DNA of 64,000 nt. Source: Sulfurospirillum sp. UBA6810. Lineage in GTDB: Bacteria; Campylobacterota; Campylobacteria; Campylobacterales; Sulfurospirillaceae. Position 1 is the first letter of the stretch; each line of letters starts with the position of its first letter. Made by a program: the position numbers and the translations under genes. The notes under the pieces are model-generated. The model did not search any database and was not told where the DNA came from. It worked only from the letters and a program-made list of their open reading frames with translations. The stretch lies in assembly GCA_002469305.1 (NCBI GenBank), contig DKEY01000016.1:110803-174802 (forward strand), written 5' to 3'. Shown one piece after another: positions 58,303 through 64,000 of this stretch.

Positions 58303-58554
58303 ATGAATAAGAGACAAAAAAAGAAGCAATCAAGTAAACTTTTTAATCACATAAAGAAAGCACTTAAAGGAAGCGGTAGAAGCAAAGAGTTTTTGGTGTT
58401 GAATTTTTCACAAACTAGTGCAAAGATTTTCAATCAAGAACATGCTGATATTGATATGACAAAAGTATATGAAAATAAAGATATGATGTTGGCGATTGCA
58501 GAGGACGTTAAAATCAAATATCCTCATTTGAATAAACAACTAACCAAACAATAG
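58303..58554 (+). CDS. Small basic protein, paralogue of the 60440 gene product (N-terminus)
   Basis: The 83-residue product begins MNKRQKKKQSSKLFNHIKKA, then GSGRSKEFLVLNFS. The 185-residue protein at 60440 begins almost identically. A basic helical head suggests nucleic-acid binding. The downstream part is unrelated. Confidence 0.6.
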   Translation: MNKRQKKKQSSKLFNHIKKALKGSGRSKEFLVLNFSQTSAKIFNQEHADIDMTKVYENKDMMLAIAEDVKIKYPHLNKQLTKQ

Positions 58555-58564
58555 GAAGATAGTC

Positions 58565-58810
58565 ATGGCTACAGAGCAACAAGAAAAAGATGCTATTCGC
58601 ATATCTAATAGAATTCAAAAAGCACTAAACGATGCACAAAAGTTAGATTTAGTAGTGATGGCCGTAGGCGATGGTAAAACTTTATCTGTTTATACTAAAG
58701 AAGATTATGATAGTGCGAGTGATGTCGATGTTGCTTATGGAATCAGTGATGCTAATGGTAATCGAGTCGAACCATTGGCCACAATAGACAGTTCAGCAAT
58801 GAAGTACTAA
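58565..58810 (+). CDS. Small protein, unknown
   Basis: The 81-residue product starts MATEQQEKDAIRISNRIQKA and contains DLVVMAVGDGKTLSVYTKED, a strand pair with GDGKT that is not a Walker A. Its helix NRIQKALNDAQ parallels the NHIKKALKGSG helix of its neighbour, and VLNFS resembles VVMAV in position. It may be a divergent relative. Function unknown. Confidence 0.5.
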   Translation: MATEQQEKDAIRISNRIQKALNDAQKLDLVVMAVGDGKTLSVYTKEDYDSASDVDVAYGISDANGNRVEPLATIDSSAMKY

Positions 58811-58836
58811 TTTAAGTCCCATAACAGGAGAATAAG

Positions 58837-59115
58837 ATGCCGAAGAGTATATTAGGTTTAGCAACACTAGTTTTGTTAAGCAATACAGCAAGTGCTATGT
58901 GTGTGATGGTTGGAGATTTTTTCATTACAAACAACAAGACATCACTAGAAAATCTACATGTAAAACATGAAAAATATCAAGATGCTTATAGTGTACCTTT
59001 AGATGAAAAAGGGAAAGAGAAGATAGAAGATTTTTGTAAAAAAATTTCTTGCACTAAGACTATAAAAAAGATGCGTGGTTGTTCGGATATAACTTTATAT
59101 ACAATCAAGCAATAG
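58837..59115 (+). CDS. Small exported protein with cysteines, unknown
   Basis: The 92-residue product has a signal peptide (MPKSILGLATLVLLSNTASA). The mature part has Cys at MCVMVG, DFCKKISC and RGCSD, which fits two disulfides in the periplasm or outside. AACAGGAGAATAAG precedes the ATG. It is the only clearly secreted protein of the small-gene operon. Confidence 0.6.
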   Translation: MPKSILGLATLVLLSNTASAMCVMVGDFFITNNKTSLENLHVKHEKYQDAYSVPLDEKGKEKIEDFCKKISCTKTIKKMRGCSDITLYTIKQ

Positions 59116-59125
59116 GAGAGTTAAA

Positions 59126-59272
59126 ATGGAATTTTTAAATTTTATGCAAACATTGTGTCTTGTGCTAATTACATTAACTCTTGGGGTTATAGCTGATAGA
59201 CTAGGAAGAATAGAAAAAAAGTTCTTCACAGAAAAAAAGCAAAAAGAAAGCACAATAGATACGGATATATAA
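59126..59272 (+). CDS. 48-residue single-helix membrane protein
   Basis: MEFLNFMQTLCLVLITLTLG then VIADRLGRIEKK. A single membrane helix (about 7-26) and a charged tail. AATAGGAGAGTTAAA gives a good ribosome site, matching the other genes of the array, so it is likely real despite its length. Confidence 0.6.
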   Translation: MEFLNFMQTLCLVLITLTLGVIADRLGRIEKKFFTEKKQKESTIDTDI

Positions 59273-59294
59273 TCCGTAATAGAAAAGGAATAAA

Positions 59295-59903
59295 ATGGAA
59301 AATTTTATGATTTTGGTAATAGGAGTAATCTCTCTTTTTGTTGTATATAAAATTGGATACAAAAAAGGAAAAGAAGAATATTCACCTTTTGGGTTTGGTG
59401 ATAGAGAGTTGGGAGTGTTTTTTCAGAGTGGCAAAACGCATGATGAGACAGTTGAAAAAATAACAAACATTCTTTTAGAGTCAAAGGTAAAGTTGGAAGA
59501 AAAAGATGAGCTTTTAAATAGAATGAATTGGTTGTTTTATTGGTTTTGTGACACACTTCATAATACAGGACATAATCATTTGGGAAAAAAAGAATTATCA
59601 AAAGACGATACTAAAGATTTGAAGCTTCTTGTTGGTAATGCAAGAACAATGCTTTCGTGGTCTAGGAATGTTATTCATTCTGAATACATGAAAGATAATG
59701 ATAGATATTTGGCTTTTTTAACTTTCTTGGAGATAGTCGAAGAAAGAGTAACTAGTATTTCAGAGCAAGATTTTCATAAAGAACTAGAGGGGTTTGATAA
59801 AAAGTTTTTTGATAGAGACTGGAAGCCTCAATTGTCTAAACCAACAATAGTAAAATTAAAAATAAAGCCATTGGAGTTTATAGAAAGTACAGATAAGGTA
59901 TAA
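59295..59903 (+). CDS. Single-pass membrane protein with cytoplasmic helical domain
   Basis: The 202-residue product has an N-terminal membrane helix (MILVIGVISLFVVYKIGYKK) and a helical soluble domain with WFCDTLHNTGHNHLGKKE, where several histidines could bind metal. AAAGGAATAAA precedes the ATG. No family was recognised. Confidence 0.55.
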   Translation: MENFMILVIGVISLFVVYKIGYKKGKEEYSPFGFGDRELGVFFQSGKTHDETVEKITNILLESKVKLEEKDELLNRMNWLFYWFCDTLHNTGHNHLGKKELSKDDTKDLKLLVGNARTMLSWSRNVIHSEYMKDNDRYLAFLTFLEIVEERVTSISEQDFHKELEGFDKKFFDRDWKPQLSKPTIVKLKIKPLEFIESTDKV

Positions 59904-59917
59904 GGAGGGAATACAAT

Positions 59918-60394
59918 ATGTGTAATGAAAATGCAAAACTACTAACAAAAGCTGTAAAGATAACATCAAAAAAACTACAAGAACGAAGTGACGAGTGGAG
60001 TATTCGCTCATCATATGGACGCACATTTCAGTTTAGAACTTTTCATTATATTCTTGATTTGAAAGCTCCAGAAAATACAGTTACGGCACAATGTGTTAAT
60101 GGGATATGGTGTTGGATTGTTAAAGTGGACAAGCTAGATATTGTTACTGGTAAATTTTATAGAGTCGACTATGGTTCTGGTTATGAAGATAACTTTATTA
60201 TTGGGAGGCTTAAAAAAATCGATGGAGAACATTTTTATTGGGAAATTCCAAGGTTAAAAAAATGGAGACAATATGAAGAACTTGAGAATGGTATTTGGAG
60301 CTGGACAACTACTAGTTATAGAATGATCCGCTTGGCTTCAAAAGAGGATATAGCGATGTTTGAAGATTTAAAGCATAGAGAAGCTGTTGCATAA
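59918..60394 (+). CDS. Small soluble beta-rich protein, unknown
   Basis: The 158-residue product has several Trp-rich strands (GIWCWIVKVDKLDIVTGKF, ENGIWSWTTTSYRMIRL) suggesting a small beta barrel. No signal peptide. AAGGAGGG precedes the ATG. Function unknown. Confidence 0.55.
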   Translation: MCNENAKLLTKAVKITSKKLQERSDEWSIRSSYGRTFQFRTFHYILDLKAPENTVTAQCVNGIWCWIVKVDKLDIVTGKFYRVDYGSGYEDNFIIGRLKKIDGEHFYWEIPRLKKWRQYEELENGIWSWTTTSYRMIRLASKEDIAMFEDLKHREAVA

Positions 60395-60439
60395 CAAGAA
60401 AAGTAATAAATTTTCAGAATTCTAAAAAGGAGATAAAAT

Positions 60440-60997
60440 ATGAATAAAAGACAAAGAAAAAAACAAATTAGTAAATTTCATAAACAAATCAGAAAGATGT
60501 ATAAAAGAAGTGGCAGAAACAAAGAATTTATGGTCTTAAATTTTTCTCCCAAAGGAGAATCAAAAGCTATTAATGTATTCGAGCAATATAAAAAAGTCTT
60601 TGGGCAAGAACCAGTTGATTTTAGTATATCTAATCAGCAAGGTAATGAGAAGAAAATAAGCAAATTGCTTGAGGCGCTAGAACTCAAAAGACAAGAAATA
60701 CTTAAAATACCTTTTAGTAAAGAGTTATATCAAAAGTATCATCAGGATGTTTTTGGTGATTTTGAAAAAGAAAGAGAAAGGGGAATTGAATTATTAGCAG
60801 AGAATGGGGCTATAGAAGACATACTGAGAATATATAGAGAGACAAAGGATGTGATTAGTGGCATAGAAGAACTTATATCAAGTTATGAAATAAATGAAGA
60901 TGCGGATGAAAAACAAAAGCTTTATCCAAAAACTTATATTGCAAATCTGAAAAAATATGCTGCATTGTTCACAGTAGAAACACAAGCAATGTCTTAA
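60440..60997 (+). CDS. Basic-headed helical protein, paralogue of the 58303 gene product
   Basis: The 185-residue product starts MNKRQRKKQISKFHKQIRKM, then RSGRNKEFMVLNFS, nearly the same as the 58303 protein. An additional ~130-residue helical domain follows. AAAGGAGATAAAAT is the ribosome site. Confidence 0.6.
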   Translation: MNKRQRKKQISKFHKQIRKMYKRSGRNKEFMVLNFSPKGESKAINVFEQYKKVFGQEPVDFSISNQQGNEKKISKLLEALELKRQEILKIPFSKELYQKYHQDVFGDFEKERERGIELLAENGAIEDILRIYRETKDVISGIEELISSYEINEDADEKQKLYPKTYIANLKKYAALFTVETQAMS

Positions 60998-61014
60998 AAA
61001 TTAAAGGGTAAGTG

Positions 61015-61110
61015 ATGGCAAAAGAAAGAAAAACAAATGTTGTTGAGGGAGTTTTTTTTACTCTTTATTTATTAATTACATTAGCACGACTTCTAAGTAA
61101 TGACTACTAA
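61015..61110 (+). CDS. 31-residue membrane peptide
   Basis: MAKERKTNVVEGVFFTLYLL, then ITLARLLSNDY. One hydrophobic helix with a basic start. AAAGGGTAAGTG precedes the ATG. Small, but the signal and position are good; it may be a toxin-like or regulatory membrane peptide. Confidence 0.45.
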   Translation: MAKERKTNVVEGVFFTLYLLITLARLLSNDY

Positions 61111-61144
61111 AATGAATACTATCCATCCCTCCATTATACACTAT

Positions 61145-61177
61145 TTTTTAATATTCACTACTGTTGAATATTAAAAA
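61145..61177. repeat. 13-bp perfect hairpin abutting a ribosome site
   Basis: TTTTTAATATTCA and TGAATATTAAAAA around CTACTGT, followed directly by GGAG of the 61187 gene. It may be a terminator for the upstream array, an operator, or a structure that masks the ribosome site. Confidence 0.6.
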
Positions 61178-61186
61178 GGAGTTCAA

Positions 61187-61882
61187 ATGAATATTGAAGA
61201 TGAATTTGAAATTTCAAAAGTAGACTCTTGGTTTTTAATTGGATTCGTAGTCGTTGGAGGTATTACTTCTGTAGTATTTTTATATTTACTAATTTTTATA
61301 TTCGAGAAACCAGAAGGAGGTGGAAAGAGTGTTCGATTTTTTAACAAAGTGATTCCTTCTAAGCCTTTTGTTTTTATTGATGGGATGGGTAATTTAGAGG
61401 GAAAGAATGAAAATCCAGGACAACTTATTTCTGAAAACCCTCTTGAAAAAGAGATTAAAGATATTCTTGTCTTAATTGGTGCAAAAATATATCCGAAGTT
61501 AGAGGGGATTAACACGCTCACATATTCTTTACTCAATAAAAAAAATTCTCGTTCTCATACTGATTATACTTTTGCGACACAACATATGAATGTGTATAAT
61601 GTTTCAAGTAAAACAAAAGAAGAACTTCTTGCAACCTCTTTGCACTCATTATCACACCATTTGGAATATTTACAATATTCAAACGCAAGTCATGGCAAAA
61701 GATTTTATAAAATATTCTATAGAGTCATATGTGAAGCCATGGAACTCGGTGTGCTTGATTATGAAAAAGCAAAAGCTCAAAAGTTCATAGACTCAGCAGA
61801 TATACAGCTATTGGAAAAGTATTTTGGGCAAGCTAAAGTTCTAACAAAAAAAGAAAAAGAGCAATATAATGAATATAAGTAA
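61187..61882 (+). CDS. Membrane-anchored SprT/WLM-like protein lacking the catalytic Glu
   Basis: The product has 231 residues. One membrane helix (about 13-38, FLIGFVVVGGITSVVFLYLL) is followed by a soluble domain with TSLHSLSHHLEYLQYSNASH and GKRFYKIF. Metalloproteases of the SprT/WLM type read HExxH there, then HGKxF. Here the second position is Ser, so the HxxxH metal ligands stay while the catalytic Glu is gone. It could be a metal-binding pseudo-enzyme. The downstream gene overlaps by 14 nt. Confidence 0.55.
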   Translation: MNIEDEFEISKVDSWFLIGFVVVGGITSVVFLYLLIFIFEKPEGGGKSVRFFNKVIPSKPFVFIDGMGNLEGKNENPGQLISENPLEKEIKDILVLIGAKIYPKLEGINTLTYSLLNKKNSRSHTDYTFATQHMNVYNVSSKTKEELLATSLHSLSHHLEYLQYSNASHGKRFYKIFYRVICEAMELGVLDYEKAKAQKFIDSADIQLLEKYFGQAKVLTKKEKEQYNEYK

Positions 61883-62036
61883 ACAAGTTAAATTAACAGC
61901 GGAACAAGAAAATGTGCTAAATGCTATAAAAGATATCAGAAAACAAATACTTTGTATTAAAATACCAAGCAGATATCTCAATGGAAATACGAAGCAAAAA
62001 ACAATAATAACACACAAAAAGCATTGGAAAAAATAA
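61869..62036 (+). CDS. 55-residue basic protein, unknown
   Basis: MNISKQVKLTAEQENVLNAI to THKKHWKK. It overlaps the previous gene by 14 nt and ends 2 nt before the next ATG. The ribosome site is weak (AGAGCAATATA). Coupled translation is likely if the gene is real. Confidence 0.45.
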   Translation: MNISKQVKLTAEQENVLNAIKDIRKQILCIKIPSRYLNGNTKQKTIITHKKHWKK

Positions 62037-62038
62037 AG

Positions 62039-62701
62039 ATGAAAAAAAACATTTTAATTGCAGTTGCTTTATTAAGCATGTTTCTTTTAGGGGGAGTCTT
62101 TGGTATAGGAATAACTTCTTATGGCTATTTTCAAGGAGTTAAACATGGTGTTTTCTCTCAAGATATTTTCATGTCAGATGATAAAGGTTCTTTTTTTATT
62201 GAAGAGATGATTGGTAATTTGGACGTATCATTAAAAAACACAATAGTATCAACAAAACAGCCAGAAGATACAAGCGCTATTTGGCTAATTCCAATGACTG
62301 TTAATGCACGGGGCAATAGCTTTTTAATAATGAAACATTTTTCTAACCACGATGGATGGTTTGATGTTGGTTCAGTTTTACTATATAAACAGAAACATTT
62401 TTATTTGGATAGTGCGTATGATCCAGCAAAAAAGACAATGGCAATTCAAGTCATTAATTTAGATAAAGAACCCACGAAAGGGCAAGCTCCTTATGGTCTT
62501 TATTACAAGGTGCCTTTGAAACTTACAGAGCAAGATGAATTGAATAGGTTCTACAGCTTTGCAGATACAATTCAAGAAATTGGCAATTTGAATATTCTTA
62601 TGAAACGAACAATATTTGTGAGTAATAAGCTAAAAAATCGAGAAACATTGAAAATATTTTGGGAAGACGATTTTTTAAGTTTTCTTGACAAACACTTGTA
62701 A
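62039..62701 (+). CDS. Membrane-anchored extracytoplasmic protein, unknown
   Basis: The 220-residue product has an N-terminal helix (MKKNILIAVALLSMFLLGGV) acting as anchor or signal, then a strand-rich domain (WLIPMTVNARGNSFLIMKHF). ATG 62039 directly follows the previous stop. It ends the small-gene operon. Function unknown. Confidence 0.5.
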   Translation: MKKNILIAVALLSMFLLGGVFGIGITSYGYFQGVKHGVFSQDIFMSDDKGSFFIEEMIGNLDVSLKNTIVSTKQPEDTSAIWLIPMTVNARGNSFLIMKHFSNHDGWFDVGSVLLYKQKHFYLDSAYDPAKKTMAIQVINLDKEPTKGQAPYGLYYKVPLKLTEQDELNRFYSFADTIQEIGNLNILMKRTIFVSNKLKNRETLKIFWEDDFLSFLDKHL

Positions 62702-62723
62702 GAGCAAATGTAGTTAATATTAA

Positions 62724-62752
62724 TTAAGGTTTAATTAATTATATATTTATTA
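62724..62752 (+). promoter_or_regulatory. Bipartite regulon motif, copy 6 (chemoreceptor)
   Basis: TTAAG, 7 nt, then TAATTATATATTTATTA on the plus strand, followed by ATATCGAAA. It lies 44 nt upstream of the ATG at 62797. The same as the five copies before transfer and pilus genes. Confidence 0.7.
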
Positions 62753-62796
62753 ATATCGAAACTTTACAGTATAACTAAAGTATAGGAGATATTAAT

Positions 62797-64000
62797 ATGT
62801 TGTTTTCCTCGAAAAATTTAAAAATCTCAACAAAGTTGTTTTTTATTTCAATAGCTTCTGTTGTAGGTATTTGTACTTTGTCTTGGATAAGTATAAACTC
62901 TAGTTTAACAGGGAGTGAGGCATTAGAAAAAATCTACCGACAAAATGTTATCCCCTCAAATACCATTATGACTACCAAGAACCAATTTGATACAATTTTA
63001 AAAGACTTGATTTTTGTTACTAGCGAATTTTTACCTACAGGGCAAGCAAAAAATAGAATAGTTTCAACTGAAAAAATTTTGGATAAATTTTTTAAAGACT
63101 CTTTAGGAAAAGAGTTCTATCAAGAACCATACTTAAAAGACAAACTCCAAAGTGCATATGAAAAATATCAAAAAAATATCAAGCCAAATTTTCCACTAAT
63201 TCAAGCAACTTATGCCAAAGACATTACACAAGAAATTGGAACGCTGGCAATAGACTTGGAAGAGAGCTCTAAAGAAATCTCTTCTATCTTTGAAGATATG
63301 TCTCAATTTACAGATGATAGGGTTAAAAAGATTAGCTTGGAAATAGGGGATAGTTTGTCAGATAATCTCAAACTAAACATTTTTGTATCTATTTTGGTTC
63401 TGTCTTCAACTTGTTTAGTTCTATGGCTCATCAGCAGATACATTGTAAGAAGTATAAACTTTATTGACAAAGAAGTTTCAACCAACTCAAACAACTTGGA
63501 CCTAAAGAGCGAAATTGTTTTTAATAAAAAAGATGAGTTTGGGCAGATATGCTTTAATATCAATGGTTTCATCAGAACCATACAAAAAGCCATCATAAAA
63601 GCGAAAGAGACTGTATTAGAAACACTTAAGGTAAATAAAGAAGTTTGTGACTCTTCTGCTGAAATCATATCTTTTGCAACAAAGCAAGATGAGATATCAA
63701 ATCAAGTTACTGTATATACTCGTGAAATATTGAATGAGTTGAGAAAGCAAAAAGATATAACACAGGAAACATCCGATTACATGAAAGAAGATTTCAAGAT
63801 GCTTACAACGATGATTGAGAACTTACAAAATATTGTCTCAAGCATTGAAAAGATAAGTGTAGACGAGGAAAATATTTCACAAGAAGTGGGACAATTAAAA
63901 GAGCAAACTGTTCAAATTCGCACCATCTTAGAAATTATAAGCGATATTGCAGATCAAACAAATCTTTTGGCTTTAAATGCAGCTATAGAAGCAGCACGTG
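62797..64000 (+). CDS. Methyl-accepting chemotaxis protein (C-terminus cut by window edge)
   Basis: About 401 residues are present. An N-terminal membrane helix (about 12-32) is followed by a helical periplasmic sensor domain (about 35-185), a second helix (about 192-214), a HAMP-like linker and the start of the cytoplasmic coiled coil. The last bases encode ISDIADQTNLLALNAAIEAA, the hallmark hairpin-proximal stretch of MCPs. These signal to CheA/CheW to bias motility. TAGGAG precedes the ATG, and regulon motif copy 6 lies upstream, tying it to the transfer regulon. The methylation and CheW-binding tip is outside the window. Confidence 0.9.
   Translation, partial: MLFSSKNLKISTKLFFISIASVVGICTLSWISINSSLTGSEALEKIYRQNVIPSNTIMTTKNQFDTILKDLIFVTSEFLPTGQAKNRIVSTEKILDKFFKDSLGKEFYQEPYLKDKLQSAYEKYQKNIKPNFPLIQATYAKDITQEIGTLAIDLEESSKEISSIFEDMSQFTDDRVKKISLEIGDSLSDNLKLNIFVSILVLSSTCLVLWLISRYIVRSINFIDKEVSTNSNNLDLKSEIVFNKKDEFGQICFNINGFIRTIQKAIIKAKETVLETLKVNKEVCDSSAEIISFATKQDEISNQVTVYTREILNELRKQKDITQETSDYMKEDFKMLTTMIENLQNIVSSIEKISVDEENISQEVGQLKEQTVQIRTILEIISDIADQTNLLALNAAIEAAR

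Overview
The window is about 64 kb of very AT-rich, Lys/Ile-rich coding DNA. It looks like part of a large conjugative plasmid, or a plasmid-like element, from a Campylobacterota (epsilonproteobacterial) host. The reasons are base composition, two recombinase-like proteins resembling the Helicobacter/Campylobacter XerH family, and an iteron replicon with its own Rep, ParA/ParB and DnaB-like helicase. No rRNA, tRNA, CRISPR array or classical transposase gene was seen. Family assignments come from reading motifs, not from database searches.

Layout. (1) 1-19.9 kb, minus strand: a transfer and pilus region. One operon encodes type IV pilus or type II secretion-like parts: an ATPase running off the left edge, a GspF-like membrane protein, a prepilin, a secretin lipoprotein and helpers. 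Upstream operons encode exported proteins, lipoproteins, coiled-coil membrane proteins and a large DotA/TraY-like membrane protein. (2) 20-23.2 kb, minus: a relaxase and a membrane protein. (3) 23.2-30.2 kb, plus: iterons, Rep, ParA, ParB and a DnaB-like helicase. Seven copies of a parS-like palindrome are scattered over 20.0-27.3 kb. (4) 30.3-35.6 kb, plus: a VirB4/TraU-like ATPase followed by small exported proteins. (5) 35.6-37.4 kb, minus, and 56.6-62.7 kb, plus: two operons of very small genes. (6) 37.5-54.0 kb: accessory cargo. A minus-strand operon carries a PAPS-reductase-like protein, a truncated DUF5131 gene, an IscB element with its upstream omega-RNA, and an sce7726-like nuclease. 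A plus-strand operon carries a helicase, a DNA methyltransferase, a PD-(D/E)XK nuclease and a SNF2 helicase. (7) 62.8 kb to the end: a chemoreceptor cut by the right edge.

Three higher-order patterns stand out. First, an exact bipartite motif (TTAAG, 7 nt, then a 17-bp AT-rich block) lies just upstream of six operons: pilus, secretion, TraY-like, relaxase, VirB4-like and the chemoreceptor. This suggests one transfer regulon that includes a chemosensory protein. Second, the 36-57 kb region is arranged almost as a mirror image. Two operons diverge from the centre and each ends in a XerH-like gene whose product lacks the catalytic tyrosine. Two small-gene operons lie outside them, and a 155-bp perfect inverted repeat joins these. 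Four operons share the promoter box TATCGTTCTTGACA. Third, the seven parS-like sites (GTTTCCGCAGGAAAC) include five inside genes, always read in the same frame as Val-Ser-Ala-Gly-Asn.

The best candidates for undescribed biology are the paired catalytically degenerate XerH-like proteins with their shared operator and mirrored islands, the four-gene helicase/methyltransferase/nuclease/SNF2 operon, the small proteins that resemble pieces of conjugative coupling proteins, and the IscB element lodged in a DUF5131 gene without a transposase.
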